Assembly (NCBI RefSeq): GCF_014695395.1
Contig: NZ_JACJOF010000012.1
Coordinates: 186,001 to 250,000 of the forward strand
Source of the DNA: Nodosilinea sp. FACHB-131
GTDB lineage: Bacteria > Cyanobacteriota > Cyanobacteriia > Phormidesmidales > Phormidesmidaceae
Length of the DNA stretch: 64,000 nt
Direction of reading: 5' to 3'
The notes beneath the pieces were generated by a model that was given only the letters and a program-made list of their open reading frames with translations, ran no database searches and was not told where the DNA came from. Within the stretch, counting starts at the first letter, position 1; each line of letters begins with the position of its first letter. Positions 50,304-60,809 of this stretch are shown here, piece after piece. The position numbers and the translations under genes are program-made.

Positions 50304-51920
50304 GACTGCGATCGCGCTCACCCCAGCTGAGTCAAAGTGTTTTTGTAGAGTGGCCTTGGGTAGCGGTCCCAGCAGGTGATCCCAGGGCAGGGGTTGATCG
50401 AGATCCCAGTCTTCGTGAACGTAGTACTCTAGCGGTGGAATTTGGCCCTGGAAGTCTTTGAAGGCGCGGCGGTAGCTGCCTAAGCTATCGCCATAGTGGC
50501 GCACCCGTTCAAGCAGGGGGCCGAGGCGGCGATCGCCCCGCGAAATCAACGCTTGAATGACCGACCAGTTGTAGCTCTCGGGCCGAAAGTCAATGCCCTT
50601 TGAGCGCAGGTGCTTTTGCAGATACTTGAGCCGCTTCTCGGCTTCGCGATTGACCCCGCACCACTGAAACGGGGTATGGGCCTTGGGCACGAAGGTGCTG
50701 CACCCAAAGGTGAGCCGCAGGCCGGGGGCGGCTTTCTTAAGCCGCAGCATCAAGGCGACGGTCTGCTCCAGGTCGTCCATGGTTTCACCCGGTATGCCCG
50801 CCATGCCGTAGAGCTTCATGGCGCTGAGCCCCCCGGCCTTGGCGTTGACGGCGGCGCGCTCGATGTCGTCGGTTTCGAGCTTTTTGTTGACGATCTGGCG
50901 CACCCGCTCTGACCCGCTCTCGATCGCAATGGTGATCGAGCGGCTATCGTGGCGGGTTAAGGTTTCAGCCAGCTTAGGGGTAACGGTGTTAGTCCGCACG
51001 GAGGAAAGACTTACCCGCACATCGTCAAACTGGGGCCGATTTAGATAATCGAGTAGCTGGTCAAATTCTGGATGCTGAGTCACTGAAGCCCCCAGCAATC
51101 CCACCCGGCTGGTGACGGCGAGCCCCCGCTCAATGGCGGGTAGCAGGGATGCTTCCAGGCTGGCGGGGCGAAAGGGCAGCGTCAGGTAGCTGGCCAGGCA
51201 AAAGCGGCACATCTCTGGGCAGCTGCGCACCACCTCCACCATAAAAATGTTTTCCCAGGCGGCGTGGGGAGTGACCACGGTCGATGCCGACAGCACGTTG
51301 CCTCGGTAGGTTTGCTTTTGCACCGCAGCAGGGACATCGACATCGACCGGATGAATCGCTCGCACACCGCCGGTGGGGCCGTCATAGCTGACAGTGTAGA
51401 GCGACGGCACGTAGACCCCCGGCACCGTAGCCAAGCGCCGCAGGATTTCGGCACGGGAAGCAGCCTTGAGCTCAACCAGCGCGTCAAAAAAGTCATCTAA
51501 TAGAGTTTCACCATCCCCCAGCAAGATCACGTCAAAGAAATCGGCAAAGGGCTCAGGGTTGGCCGTGAGCACCGGGCCGCCGCCAAAGACCAGGGGGTAA
51601 TCGGCGGTGCGATCGCTCGCAAAGAGTGGAATGTTGAGCTGCTCTAGCAGCATCAGCAGGTTGACGTAGTCCAGCTCCCATGACAGCGAAAAACCCAGCA
51701 CATCTATCGCCGCAGGCAATGGCTCATGTCCATCGGTAAACAGCCGACTCACCTGCACATCGCTCCGCCGAGCCAGAGTAGCCCACACCACCTGATAGCC
51801 CAGACTGGTAATGCCCACGCTGTACTCGTTGGGGAAGGCAAACACCACCGCCAGCGCGTCCTCCTGGGGAGTGGTGGGCTCAAACAGCAGCGTTTCATCC
51901 TGAAGGGGAAGGGAGGGCAC
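50301..51920 (-). CDS. Radical SAM protein with N-terminal B12-binding-like domain
   Basis: About 540 residues from GTG 51920; the frame is open to 52106, but the first 60 residues lack homolog-like character and their start is doubtful. An N-terminal cobalamin-binding-like Rossmann part (FAFPNEYSVGITSLGYQVVW ... LVFGGGPVLTANPEPF) is followed by the [4Fe-4S] motif CPEMCRFC and a TIM-barrel radical SAM domain with GLLGASVTQHPEF and LYGMAGIPGETMDDLE. The C terminus resembles the TIGR03960 group of unknown function. Reaction not known. Confidence 0.85.
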   Translation of the reverse strand: MPSLPLQDETLLFEPTTPQEDALAVVFAFPNEYSVGITSLGYQVVWATLARRSDVQVSRLFTDGHEPLPAAIDVLGFSLSWELDYVNLLMLLEQLNIPLFASDRTADYPLVFGGGPVLTANPEPFADFFDVILLGDGETLLDDFFDALVELKAASRAEILRRLATVPGVYVPSLYTVSYDGPTGGVRAIHPVDVDVPAAVQKQTYRGNVLSASTVVTPHAAWENIFMVEVVRSCPEMCRFCLASYLTLPFRPASLEASLLPAIERGLAVTSRVGLLGASVTQHPEFDQLLDYLNRPQFDDVRVSLSSVRTNTVTPKLAETLTRHDSRSITIAIESGSERVRQIVNKKLETDDIERAAVNAKAGGLSAMKLYGMAGIPGETMDDLEQTVALMLRLKKAAPGLRLTFGCSTFVPKAHTPFQWCGVNREAEKRLKYLQKHLRSKGIDFRPESYNWSVIQALISRGDRRLGPLLERVRHYGDSLGSYRRAFKDFQGQIPPLEYYVHEDWDLDQPLPWDHLLGPLPKATLQKHFDSAGVSAIAV

Positions 51921-52284
51921 GGGCAATGTTACACAAATTAAGGCTTCTCCAGTGTAGTCAGTGGCAGCCGTCTTCACCCACCTAGAGGGTATTGGCAAGC
52001 AGTCCGTAGAATTACAGGCCGCACAACGATGCTTTATCAGAGCCTGGAACGATCCAGCCAGCCATTGACTGAAGGAGGTTAGAAAACGATACGTCTGCTC
52101 CCACAAACCCAGCTTGGATCAGTTGATTTGCGCAGGAGGTGAGGTCTTCCCTAGCAAAGATGTCGTAAAAGCACGGTGTCGACTCAGGATGTATAAACCT
52201 ACGATTAAGACAACGCGATCTACCAGACTCTCCCACCGTGATAACACTTCGTTAAACGCTACCGCAGCAGTGCGGCTTCGGCCT

Positions 52285-53241
52285 ATGACTTCCTCCATGC
52301 CTCCCATCCGCCCCACCTATATTCTCGTCGACGAGACTACGGTGAGCGTGCCCCGAGATCCATCTCTGCTAGCCCAAGCCGAGCGCATTGCTGAAGGCTA
52401 CCAACAGTGCCAGGCGGCGGAAGCGTCCCAGTGGCTAAAGCAGGGGCTCGCCCATTTGCGGCAGGGGCAATACACTCCGGCCCTATCGCTGTTGCAGCAG
52501 GCGCTGCAGAGCTACCGCAACCTGGGTGACAAAGAGCGCCAAGCCAAGGTGTTACTGACTCTGGCCAGCTTGTATTACCGAGTGGCTGACTATCTGTGGG
52601 CGGCGGACTATGGGCGGCAGTGCCTGCGTATTGCTCGCGAGATCGGTGACGATGCGATCATGCAGCAGACCCTGGGCCACCTGGGCAACTGCTACCGCCA
52701 CCTGGGCAACCTGCAGCGGGCGCTGGAATATATGGGCCAAAGCTTGACCCTAGCGAAGAAAACTGGCGATCGCCCCGGCGAAATGCGATCGCTCAACAAC
52801 CTGGCCATGATCTACCGAGCCAAGGGGCTTACCCGTCAGGCTGCGACCCTCTATGAAGCCAGCCTGATGATGGCGACCAGCCTAGGCGACCGCAGCACCA
52901 CGCTGCAAATTTTGCAGAACCTGGGCAACACCTATCTCACCCTGCGGGAGTATGCCCAGGCGATCGACTGCTACGAGCGCTTTTTAGCCATCAGCGAAAG
53001 CGGCGAGGGGGCTACCGACAACCGCACCAACCGCCGTATTCTCACCCAGCTCACCCTGGCCAGCATTGCCATGGGCGATCACAACCGGGCGATCGTGCAC
53101 CTTCAGCACCACCTGTCGATTGCTTGCTCTCTGGGCGACACCAAGGGAGCCGCCGTTCTACTCGACGACCTCAAGCGCAGCTATGTCGCCCTTAGCGAAG
53201 CGCGGGTGGCGGTGCTGCGGCCCGAGCTGACCTCGGTGTAG
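52285..53241 (+). CDS. TPR-repeat protein
   Basis: About 318 residues from ATG 52285 (52297 also possible; the frame is open from 52114 but the extra part looks non-coding). Six to seven TPR units, for example GLAHLRQGQYTPALSLLQQA, LGHLGNCYRHLGNLQRALEY and LGNTYLTLREYAQAIDCYER. Scaffold for protein contacts. Divergent from the radical SAM gene, ending in a strong terminator. Confidence 0.82.
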   Translation: MTSSMPPIRPTYILVDETTVSVPRDPSLLAQAERIAEGYQQCQAAEASQWLKQGLAHLRQGQYTPALSLLQQALQSYRNLGDKERQAKVLLTLASLYYRVADYLWAADYGRQCLRIAREIGDDAIMQQTLGHLGNCYRHLGNLQRALEYMGQSLTLAKKTGDRPGEMRSLNNLAMIYRAKGLTRQAATLYEASLMMATSLGDRSTTLQILQNLGNTYLTLREYAQAIDCYERFLAISESGEGATDNRTNRRILTQLTLASIAMGDHNRAIVHLQHHLSIACSLGDTKGAAVLLDDLKRSYVALSEARVAVLRPELTSV

Positions 53242-53274
53242 TCCATCACGCTTCAAATCTCCTCTCTAGAAAAG

Positions 53275-53304
53275 AAGGGGGACGCAAACCTGCGTCCCCC
53301 TTTT
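53275..53304. terminator. Bidirectional terminator between TPR gene and gap2
   Basis: 12-bp stem AAGGGGGACGCA/TGCGTCCCCCTT, 4-nt loop, T-run on the plus strand and TTCTTTTC on the minus strand. A second hairpin (53331-53340 with 53347-53356) lies nearer to gap2. Confidence 0.88.
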
Positions 53305-53362
53305 ACTAACTACTGACTGAAATTATTTGGCGACGGCCTGAAGTAGCAGGCCGTCGTTGCGC

Positions 53363-54376
53363 CTATTTCCAGTTGGCAGCCACCATCTCAGCCAAGTCAA
53401 CTACGCGCTGGCTATAGCCCCACTCGTTGTCGTACCAGGCCACCACTTTCACCATGTCGCCGCCCATCACCATGGTCAGGCTAGAGTCAACGATCGAAGA
53501 CTCGTCAGTCTTGCGGTAGTCGATGGAGACCAGTGGCAGATCGCTGTAGGCCAGAATGCCTTTCATGGGGCCTTCGGCAGCAGACTTCAGCGCCTGGTTG
53601 ACCTGATCAGCGATCGCAGGCTTCTCTACCTGAACCACCAAGTCGACTACTGATACGTTGGGGGTAGGTACACGCAGGGCGATCCCGTTCAGCTTGCCCG
53701 CCATTTCAGGAATCACGAGGGCTACAGCCTGAGCTGCCCCAGTGGTGGTGGGCACAATGTTGAGCGCAGCGGCACGGGCCCGACGCAGGTCACGGTGGCT
53801 AGCATCGAGCAGACGCTGGTCGCCGGTGTAGCTGTGGGTGGTGGTCATGGTGCCTTTGATGATGCCAAAGGTGTCGTTCAGCACCTTGACTACGGGGGCC
53901 AAGCAGTTGGTGGTGCAGCTGGCGTTGCTGACCACGTTGTGGCGATCGTGGGTGTACTCTTGGTGGTTGACGCCCATAACGTAGGTGCCAATGCCGCCGC
54001 CCTTACCCGGTGCAGTGATCAGCACTTTTTTGGCGCCCGCTTCGATGTGGCGAGAGGCGCCCTCTTCGCTGACGAAGACCCCGGTGGACTCAATGACTAG
54101 ATCGATATCCCAGGCGGCCCAGGGCAGGTTGTTGGGGTTGCGATCGGAGTAGCATTTAATCGTCTTACCGTTGACAATCAGCGTGTCTTCGCCAGCGCTG
54201 ACATCGGCGTCTAGCCGACCCAGCATCGAGTCATACTTCAGCAGGTGGGAGTTAGTCTTAGGATCAGACGTATCGTTAATAGCGACCACCTCAAGCTGGC
54301 TGTTCTCGCGCGTCAACCAGCAGCGCAGAAAATTACGGCCAATGCGGCCAAAACCATTAATTGCTACTCTAACCAC
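53363..54376 (-). CDS. gap2: Glyceraldehyde-3-phosphate dehydrogenase (Gap2-type)
   Basis: 337 residues, GTG start with AGAGGG upstream. NAD(P) fold [12 protein letters not shown]; the catalytic Cys154 in SNASCTTNC and His181 in [12 protein letters not shown]. The cofactor loop carries ND rather than a strict NAD-Asp context ([10 protein letters not shown]), in keeping with the dual-cofactor Calvin-cycle enzyme of cyanobacteria. Full length. Runs in the reductive direction in photosynthesis. Confidence 0.96.
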   Translation of the reverse strand: MVRVAINGFGRIGRNFLRCWLTRENSQLEVVAINDTSDPKTNSHLLKYDSMLGRLDADVSAGEDTLIVNGKTIKCYSDRNPNNLPWAAWDIDLVIESTGVFVSEEGASRHIEAGAKKVLITAPGKGGGIGTYVMGVNHQEYTHDRHNVVSNASCTTNCLAPVVKVLNDTFGIIKGTMTTTHSYTGDQRLLDASHRDLRRARAAALNIVPTTTGAAQAVALVIPEMAGKLNGIALRVPTPNVSVVDLVVQVEKPAIADQVNQALKSAAEGPMKGILAYSDLPLVSIDYRKTDESSIVDSSLTMVMGGDMVKVVAWYDNEWGYSQRVVDLAEMVAANWK

Positions 54377-54908
54377 TGCGTTTAACCCTCTGTTGTAGTC
54401 GGACTAGGTATCTATTCTTAGACGACACCATAATATCGCAAAGCATGATCCACTTTATAGGGGTCAGCCATTGAACTGAATCTATTTAGAATTTAAGATG
54501 GGCACTGAGATCTCTATAGAGTGAACGGGGCGATCGCCGTGTCCCTGGCCGTTCGCAGGATCAGTCCTAGGCGATAGCATAAGTATTTCTACTTTAACCA
54601 TTCATTTCACATAGAAAATCGATATGCCATCCTGATGGCCTCTTTATTAATAGAAGAAGATTAGTGAGCGTTAGCCCGCCTTTGCCAGCCCGATCTTCTC
54701 TACCGAGGGGTAGTAGACCTCTGAGCAGAGGACATCCCAAGGCGCAGTTGAAACGTTTTCGCGGCACATCCCCCTTAGGGATCAAAATCAAAAAACCGCT
54801 GGAACTGCCGCCAGCCAAGGCTAATACCGATGTTTAGGCCAATTCGGCAATTCTTGCTATGATTACGCCTGACACTTGGTGTGGTGTGGTGTTGTAAGGA
54901 GTGTAACG
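54377..54908. other. Long divergent intergenic region, gap2/murC, with hairpin cluster
   Basis: 532 bases. A chain of small hairpins lies at 54655-54731: AGAAGAT/ATCTTCT, CTACC/GGTAG and CCTCT/AGAGG. HIP1 occurs at 54532. It carries promoters of both neighbours. A 74-codon minus-strand frame (54594-54818) has no ribosome binding site or family and is not called. Confidence 0.55.
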
Positions 54909-56438
54909 ATGCCGATTTCCGTAGATTTTACCGGCAGACCCTTTCATTTCATTGGGATAGGGGGTATTGGCATGTCGGCACTGGCCTACATCTTGACCAA
55001 GCGCAACCTGCCCGTATCGGGATCCGATCTACGCTTAACCCACATCACCCGTCGCCTGCAAGAGGCCGGTGCCCACATTTTCTGGCAGCAAGAAGCCGCT
55101 AACCTAAGCTATTTTCTCACCACCAATCAGCCGGTCCTCGCCACTGCAGCGGGTCGAGCTGGATCTGGCGGAGTGGGGTCAAAGGTGGCTGTGCCAGTGA
55201 TAGCTCCAGACGCTACTCCCCAAGTGGTTTGTTCCACCGCGATCGACACGCGTAACCCAGAATACCAAGCGGCTTTAGAGCTGGGCTGCCCTATTCTGCA
55301 CCGCTCTGACCTGCTGGCCGCCCTGATTCGTGAGTACAGCAGCATTGCCGTTGCTGGCACCCACGGCAAAACCACCACCAGCAGCATGATTGGTCACCTG
55401 CTGCTGAATGCCAACCTCGATCCCACCATTGTGGTGGGCGGTGAGGTGTCGAGCTGGGGCGGCAATGCCCGTCTTGGCCAAAGTCCCTACCTGGTTGCTG
55501 AGGCAGATGAGTCAGATGGCACCTTGGCGAAGCTATCGGCCAGCATTGGTGTAGTTACCAACATTGAGCTAGACCACACCGACCACTACCGCGACCTGGA
55601 AGATGTGGTGCAGATCTTTCAAACCTTTCAGCGCCAGTGCGGTCTGTTGGTCGCTAGCGCCGATTGTGAGGTGGTACGCACCAGCCTTAAGCCCGATGTC
55701 ACCTATAGCCTCAACCCCGACAGCGGCGCGACGTATCACGTTACCGACTTGCAGTTTGGGGCTGAGGGCACCTCAGCCCTGGTTTGGGAACTGGGTCAGC
55801 CCTTGGGTCGCCTCCGTCTGCGGGTGTTGGGCTGCCACAACCTCAGCAACGCCTTAGCTGCTGTGGCCGTCGGACGGCACCTGGGTATTGCTTTCGATGC
55901 AATTGCCGAGGGGCTAGAGAAGTTTTGCGGCGCTCGCCGTCGATTTGAGCACCGGGGCAGCTACAACGGCATTCAGTTTTTTGATGACTATGCCCACCAC
56001 CCCAGCGAAATTCGCGCCACCCTGGCGGCGGCTCGCATTAAAGTCGATCAGACCCTGCCAGTCGACAGCCGCCAGGATAGCCGCCGTGTGGTGGCGGTGT
56101 TTCAGCCCCACCGATTTAGCCGTACGGCAGCGCTGCTGAACGACTTTACCAATGCCTTTGTCGACGCCGACCAGGTAATCATGGCCGATATCTATAGCGC
56201 GGGCGAGAAAAATACCTTTGGAGTATCGGGTCGCCAGTTGGCCGATGCCGTGAGCCACGCTCACCCAAGGGTCCTGTACGGTCACACCCTAGACGACATT
56301 CAGGCAGCCCTAGCCCACAGCCTGCGGCCCGGCGATCTGGTGATGTTTATGGGGGCGGGCAACCTCAATCAGATTATTCCTCAGGTGATGGCTTACTACG
56401 CGGAGGCCGAGGTGCCCTCGCTGCAGGAGGCCTGTTAG
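54909..56438 (+). CDS. murC: UDP-N-acetylmuramate-L-alanine ligase
   Basis: 509 residues from ATG 54909, with AAGGAG seven bases upstream (an upstream GTG at 54876 is not used). N-terminal UDP-binding FIGIGGIGMSALA, ATP motif GTHGKTT (150-156), EADESDG, and C-terminal QPHRFSRT. Between residues about 72 and 106 there is a variable segment seen in other cyanobacterial MurC proteins. First step of the peptide stem of peptidoglycan. Followed by murB. Confidence 0.96.
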   Translation: MPISVDFTGRPFHFIGIGGIGMSALAYILTKRNLPVSGSDLRLTHITRRLQEAGAHIFWQQEAANLSYFLTTNQPVLATAAGRAGSGGVGSKVAVPVIAPDATPQVVCSTAIDTRNPEYQAALELGCPILHRSDLLAALIREYSSIAVAGTHGKTTTSSMIGHLLLNANLDPTIVVGGEVSSWGGNARLGQSPYLVAEADESDGTLAKLSASIGVVTNIELDHTDHYRDLEDVVQIFQTFQRQCGLLVASADCEVVRTSLKPDVTYSLNPDSGATYHVTDLQFGAEGTSALVWELGQPLGRLRLRVLGCHNLSNALAAVAVGRHLGIAFDAIAEGLEKFCGARRRFEHRGSYNGIQFFDDYAHHPSEIRATLAAARIKVDQTLPVDSRQDSRRVVAVFQPHRFSRTAALLNDFTNAFVDADQVIMADIYSAGEKNTFGVSGRQLADAVSHAHPRVLYGHTLDDIQAALAHSLRPGDLVMFMGAGNLNQIIPQVMAYYAEAEVPSLQEAC

Positions 56439-56443
56439 GCCCC

Positions 56444-56480
56444 GGCGATTCGCGGAGCGATCCGTGCCGGAATCGCAACG
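56444..56480. repeat. Short intergenic repeat (GCGATTCGCGGAGCG type)
   Basis: GCGATTCGCGGAGCGATCCG plus a GGAATCGC tail. A related element is at 62331-62388 in the other orientation. Confidence 0.6.
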
Positions 56481-56521
56481 GAGTTGGCTAGCCTGGGGAA
56501 CGACTGTTGAGAGCTGGGACC

Positions 56522-57433
56522 ATGAACCAAACCCTTGGAGTCGCTCCTAATTTTGTCTGCCTAAAACCACAGGTGTCGCTACAGCAGCTGACCACGTTTC
56601 GTGTAGGTGGCCCGGCGGAGTGGCTGGCGATGCCCCATCACCAAAGCGAACTGGAGCAGGCTTTAGACTGGGCGAGCGCGGCCAACCTCAAGATCACTCC
56701 GCTGGGGGCAGGGTCGAATTTGCTGATCAGCGATCGCGGCATCCCCGGCTTGGTGCTTTGCACCCGTCGCTGGCGCGGCACTGAGTTTGGCGAAACAGGT
56801 CGCGTCACCGTAGCAGCGGGTGAGCCGCTGCCCACCCTAGCCTGGAAGGCCGCCAAGCGCGGCTGTCGCGGCCTGGAGTGGGCTGTGGGTATTCCCGGCA
56901 CGGTGGGCGGCGCGGTGGTGATGAATGCCGGTGCCCATGGCGGCTGCGCAGCAGATGTGCTGGTTTCAGCCACCGTGCTCGACCCAGAGATGGGCATTGT
57001 GACTTTGACGCCCGATAATTTGGCGTTTCAGTACCGCACCTCCATCCTGCAAAGCGGGCGACGGGTGGTGTTGGATGCCACCTTTCAGCTAGAGCCGGGG
57101 CACGACCCTGAGATGGTGGTGGCCGACACCCTGGCGGGCCTCAACCAGCGGCGGGCCACCCAGCCCTACGACCTGCCCAACTGCGGCAGCGTGTTTCGCA
57201 ACCCCTATCCCCACACTGCCGGGACGCTGATTGAAAAAACTGGGCTAAAGGGCTACCGCGTCGGCAACGCCCAGGTGTCTGAGCGCCACGCCAACTTCAT
57301 TGTGAATCTGGGCGGTGCCACCGCCACGGATATTCAGCACCTAATTCGCTATGTGCAGGATGAGGTAGAAGCCCGCTGGGCCATTCGTCTGCAAACCGAA
57401 GTGAAGTTTATGGGCGAGTTCCCAAGCCTTTAA
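56522..57433 (+). CDS. murB: UDP-N-acetylenolpyruvoylglucosamine reductase
   Basis: 303 residues from ATG 56522 (TTG 56507 in frame). FAD-binding part [16 protein letters not shown] and [19 protein letters not shown]. Catalytic Ser in NCGSVFRNP and C-terminal Glu in [17 protein letters not shown]. Type I MurB. Follows murC, in the typical cyanobacterial murC-murB order; converges with the next gene, overlapping by four bases. Confidence 0.96.
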   Translation: MNQTLGVAPNFVCLKPQVSLQQLTTFRVGGPAEWLAMPHHQSELEQALDWASAANLKITPLGAGSNLLISDRGIPGLVLCTRRWRGTEFGETGRVTVAAGEPLPTLAWKAAKRGCRGLEWAVGIPGTVGGAVVMNAGAHGGCAADVLVSATVLDPEMGIVTLTPDNLAFQYRTSILQSGRRVVLDATFQLEPGHDPEMVVADTLAGLNQRRATQPYDLPNCGSVFRNPYPHTAGTLIEKTGLKGYRVGNAQVSERHANFIVNLGGATATDIQHLIRYVQDEVEARWAIRLQTEVKFMGEFPSL

Positions 57434-58611
57434 GATGCTTTAGAAAATCGATTGAGGGCCATGGCGGCGATCGCACTATCCGCCTCACCCACCACGGTTT
57501 GGGCAAAGCGTTGGGCGACCGGCGGCAGATATACAAAGGGGGCGCTAAACCCGGCCATAACGTGTAACCCTTCCACGCCGGGGATGGCTCCTACTAAGGG
57601 TAGCCCGTCACGGCTAAAGCTGACTCGGCAGCACCGCCAGGTGCCCGGCACATTGGCCAGGGCAGGAATTTGAGCCGCCATGGCAGACCGCATGGTGCGA
57701 TCGCTCTCTGCTTCATCCAGCTCTGCATCTGGATCGGTCAGCGTGCGGCTGATCTGGCCCAGGCAGACATGGCCGTCTAAAAACTGAACTGCCCCACTGT
57801 CGAGAATGGCAGGGGTGACTTCATGGCCCGGCTCATCCCATTGCTCGTCAATGTCGGGCTGACTGGCTTTAGCTTCCAGGGCAAAGCGCTCGGTCTGGGC
57901 GGGCATAATCAGCGATCGCAGCTGGAGATCAAGCGGCGGCGTTTCAATCAGCTCAGCGTGGGTATGGTAGAGCGGAATTTTCACCTGGGCCTGGTGCAGC
58001 AGCGCTCGACTAAAGGCCCCTGCCGCCACCAGAACGTTCTTGGCGGGACAGGCCTGCTCGGCGGTTAAAACGCCGGTGACGCGATCTTTGATCCGCACCA
58101 CATCCACCACAGCTGCAATCATGCGGGTGCCGCCTAAGCGCTGAAAGGCCTGGTTGTAGGCGCTGACCAGGGCCACTGGGGAGACATGGCCGTGGCGCAC
58201 GGTGAAAGCTCCGGCGATCGCATTCCGATTCAGCAACGGTTCCAGCGCTTGGGCCTCGGCGGCCGACACAAAGTTCGGTGGCGTTGCGCAGTCAGCATAG
58301 ACGGTAGCGGCGGCATCAGGATCCCCATCCGCCGCTAGGGTCAGCACCAGATCTAGCTCGCGGAACTGGGTGTCAGCCTCCAGTTCTTCGCTGAGCTGGC
58401 GCTGTTTGGCAATGCCCTCCTGGCAGAGCTGCTGGGTGAGAGGCGTGCTGCCCGACCAGTAGGGGATGCCGCCGTAGCTGTAGCGGGTGGCGTTGCCGGG
58501 CTCTAGGGCGCGATCGATCAGCAGGACAGACAACCCCTGCCGAGCCAGTTCATAGCTGGCCGCTGCCCCCACCAGACCGTTGCCGACCACAACCCAGTCA
58601 AAGGTTTGCAT
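57430..58611 (-). CDS. FAD-dependent oxidoreductase (DAO family)
   Basis: 393 residues. N-terminal dinucleotide fold [20 protein letters not shown] with the acidic residue at the end of the second strand (LLIDR), and the C-terminal FAD strand [22 protein letters not shown]. Substrate pocket typical for glycine/sarcosine or D-amino acid oxidase-like proteins; substrate unknown. Single gene. Confidence 0.87.
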   Translation of the reverse strand: MQTFDWVVVGNGLVGAAASYELARQGLSVLLIDRALEPGNATRYSYGGIPYWSGSTPLTQQLCQEGIAKQRQLSEELEADTQFRELDLVLTLAADGDPDAAATVYADCATPPNFVSAAEAQALEPLLNRNAIAGAFTVRHGHVSPVALVSAYNQAFQRLGGTRMIAAVVDVVRIKDRVTGVLTAEQACPAKNVLVAAGAFSRALLHQAQVKIPLYHTHAELIETPPLDLQLRSLIMPAQTERFALEAKASQPDIDEQWDEPGHEVTPAILDSGAVQFLDGHVCLGQISRTLTDPDAELDEAESDRTMRSAMAAQIPALANVPGTWRCCRVSFSRDGLPLVGAIPGVEGLHVMAGFSAPFVYLPPVAQRFAQTVVGEADSAIAAMALNRFSKAS

Positions 58612-58701
58612 AGTTAATCACGAAGGTTTAGGAAACCGGGTTTAAGGTTTAAGGGAACAGCAGGTTCCTCGCCTGAAACCATAGACCTTATACGTGAAAC
58701 C

Positions 58702-59358
58702 CTAGGCGTAGATCTGACCCAGGATAATCCGCAGGCGATCGTAGTCGTCCTTCAAGAAAATGCTGAGGGTACGGCCAGCCTGCACCAGCCAGGCGCGATC
58801 GAGCTTGCGGAGCTGGTAGCCTTGGCGCAGCACGGCCGCCACCAAGCTGTCTACTGGGGCGCTACCCATAGCCAGCAGGGTTCTCAAGAAATCGAGCTGC
58901 TCGGTAAACTCAATGACTACCTCAGGCGAGCAGGCGTACACCCCCTGGTGCACTTGAGGCGGCCGAGGCGGCAGGTGTTGAAAGATCGGCCCCTGGGGTC
59001 GCCCGGCCAGATCGGGGGCGCGAAAGCCCACGATCGCTGCCTTAAACTCAGTCTTGAGCATGGCAAAAATCTGCGGCTGCTGCTGGCGCAAATCTTCAAG
59101 CGACAGCCCCAGTGCCCGCGCCCGGTGTACCGAATCAATCGGGCTGGTGGTGGCGTGATACACCACGCCGTAGACTGTGTTGCCCGACTCCTCATCCAGG
59201 GCGGTGACCCAACTGCCAAAGGGGGGCATGGCCGAAAACGCCAGGGCCTCGGGTTCAAGGCACTGGGCCAAAAATTCGGTGGTGGCGGTCTCTATCACCT
59301 CGGCGATGTGATTGGGTTGCCGCGCTGGGGCCGTAGTTTGAGGCAGGGGTAAGCGCAT
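58702..59358 (-). CDS. HAS-barrel domain protein (cyanobacterial)
   Basis: 218 residues. FLAQCLEPEALAFSAMPPFGSWVTALDEESGNTVYGVV carries the HerA/ATP-synthase (HAS) barrel signature, followed by a helical C terminus (LRTLLAMGSAPVDSLVAAVLR, then YDRLRIILGQIY). Such proteins are common in cyanobacteria with unknown role. Eight bases downstream of ndhS, so the two are probably one transcript. Confidence 0.8.
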   Translation of the reverse strand: MRLPLPQTTAPARQPNHIAEVIETATTEFLAQCLEPEALAFSAMPPFGSWVTALDEESGNTVYGVVYHATTSPIDSVHRARALGLSLEDLRQQQPQIFAMLKTEFKAAIVGFRAPDLAGRPQGPIFQHLPPRPPQVHQGVYACSPEVVIEFTEQLDFLRTLLAMGSAPVDSLVAAVLRQGYQLRKLDRAWLVQAGRTLSIFLKDDYDRLRIILGQIYA

Positions 59359-59366
59359 AGCGGTGC

Positions 59367-59552
59367 CTAGCGCCGCTTGCCAGAGCTCACCGGCTCCAGC
59401 TCAGACATTTCAAAGGTGACCAGTTTATCCCAGTTGCCACCCTCAAACAGCACCGCTACCTTGCCGTCGGTAATGCGCTGCACCAGACCCTGAAAACCGT
59501 AGTAGGTATCGTTGACATTGATCACCGTAACCGGAGCCCCAGGAAAAATCAT
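59367..59552 (-). CDS. ndhS: NDH-1 subunit NdhS (ferredoxin-binding)
   Basis: 61 residues. [20 protein letters not shown], then [20 protein letters not shown], with the SH3-like pattern of NdhS. In cyanobacteria this subunit forms part of the ferredoxin-docking site of the photosynthetic NDH-1 complex. Full length for the short cyanobacterial form. Followed by the HAS-barrel gene. Confidence 0.9.
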   Translation of the reverse strand: MIFPGAPVTVINVNDTYYGFQGLVQRITDGKVAVLFEGGNWDKLVTFEMSELEPVSSGKRR

Positions 59553-59922
59553 GATGACTAATGCTTTTGATCTGCCTCTACAGTTTAAGGCAATGTGCTG
59601 AACTGGCCTATGGCTGGCAACGTATTTCGTGCTTAGAATTGGCTAGCGCTATGAGCTACGGTCGTTCCTAGTTGTCCTGCAAAACTGTGTTGCCCTGTTC
59701 GTTGCGTTGGTGCAAGCAACCTCTACCCCAGAGGTCTATCTCGGCAGAATGCTCTAGCTTGGTGCGATCGCTCAGCAGTGTTAAGCCGGTAGCCAGGGCA
59801 GAACTTTCCTTGAGTTTTAGCCTGGCTCTTCGAGCGATCGCCCTTTACGCCGCCCAACCTGCATAGGGCCGAGCCTTTCTTAGCTAGAGCGTTATGCTAA
59901 GGCTCTAGCCCTGCATTGCCCT
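59553..59922. other. Intergenic stretch, ndhS/recO
   Basis: 370 bases, divergent promoters. The 64-codon plus-strand frame here is Cys/Leu/Ser-rich and not gene-like. Nothing else recognised. Confidence 0.55.
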
Positions 59923-60762
59923 ATGAGCCAAACCTACAAAGCCACTGGCATCAACCTCAAAGCTATGCCCTTAGGGGAAACCGATCGCCTGCTCACCATC
60001 CTTACCCCTGAGAACGGGCTGGTGCGGGCGGTGGCACCGGGGTCGCGCAAGCACCAGTCGCGGCTGGGCGGTCGCAGCGATCTATTTGTCATCAACGAAT
60101 GTTTGGTGGTCAAGGGCAAGCGTCTTGACAAGCTCATTCAGGCCGAAACCGTCCGCACCTTTCCTGGGCTGAGCCGGCACCTGTCCCGGCTCACAGCCAG
60201 CCAGTATCTGGCGGAGGTCGTGCTGCTGATGGCCCTCAGCGATTCTCCCCAGAGCGATCTGTTTCATGTCTTTGTGGAACATCTAGAACGGCTTGAAACG
60301 GCGTCATCAGGGGCGGTGCTAGCGGGCCTGTGCCATGGGTTATATCACCTGCTGGCCCTGGCAGGGGTGGCTCCAGAGGTGCACCGATGCACCCTCAGCC
60401 GGAATGAGATTGTGCCCAATCTACTCGATCCCACCTGGCGAGTAGAATTTAGTTCTGAATCTGGGGGACTGGTACAGACCGACGGGGCTACTCAGCTCGG
60501 TGAAGGGCAAGGCCACTATGGTCAACCCCCTAAGCGCCCCCTGCTGCTCACCGCCACCGATGTGGCCCTACTTCAGCAGCTCACCAAGCCGGAGATTTTA
60601 TCTACCCTACCTGTGGGGCTAGAGAACCAAGCCCCACAGCCTGGAAAAACCCAGCAGCTGTGGGCACGAGTCGAGCGGCTTCTGCGAGAATATACTGAGA
60701 ACTACTTTGAACGTCCCATTCGGTCGGCGGCTTTAGTTGATGTCTGTTTAGCTACCCTTTAA
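59923..60762 (+). CDS. recO: DNA repair protein RecO
   Basis: 279 residues. N-terminal OB fold (YKATGINLKAMPLGETDRLLTILTPENGLVRAVAPGSRK) followed by a helical domain. The Cys-x-x-Cys zinc finger of many RecO proteins is replaced: only one Cys (HRCTLSRNEIVPN) is seen, as in some cyanobacteria. RecO loads RecA onto SSB-coated DNA. Probably co-transcribed with the MFS gene. Confidence 0.93.
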   Translation: MSQTYKATGINLKAMPLGETDRLLTILTPENGLVRAVAPGSRKHQSRLGGRSDLFVINECLVVKGKRLDKLIQAETVRTFPGLSRHLSRLTASQYLAEVVLLMALSDSPQSDLFHVFVEHLERLETASSGAVLAGLCHGLYHLLALAGVAPEVHRCTLSRNEIVPNLLDPTWRVEFSSESGGLVQTDGATQLGEGQGHYGQPPKRPLLLTATDVALLQQLTKPEILSTLPVGLENQAPQPGKTQQLWARVERLLREYTENYFERPIRSAALVDVCLATL

Positions 60763-60809
60763 ACTGCTGGATATTGCGCCGCCCAGTGCCCAGGTTCGTT
60801 GGTTACCCC

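Noticed and set aside
54594-54818. 74-codon minus-strand frame in the gap2-murC spacer
   Set aside because: No Shine-Dalgarno and no family; the spacer hairpins explain the conserved-looking sequence as well.
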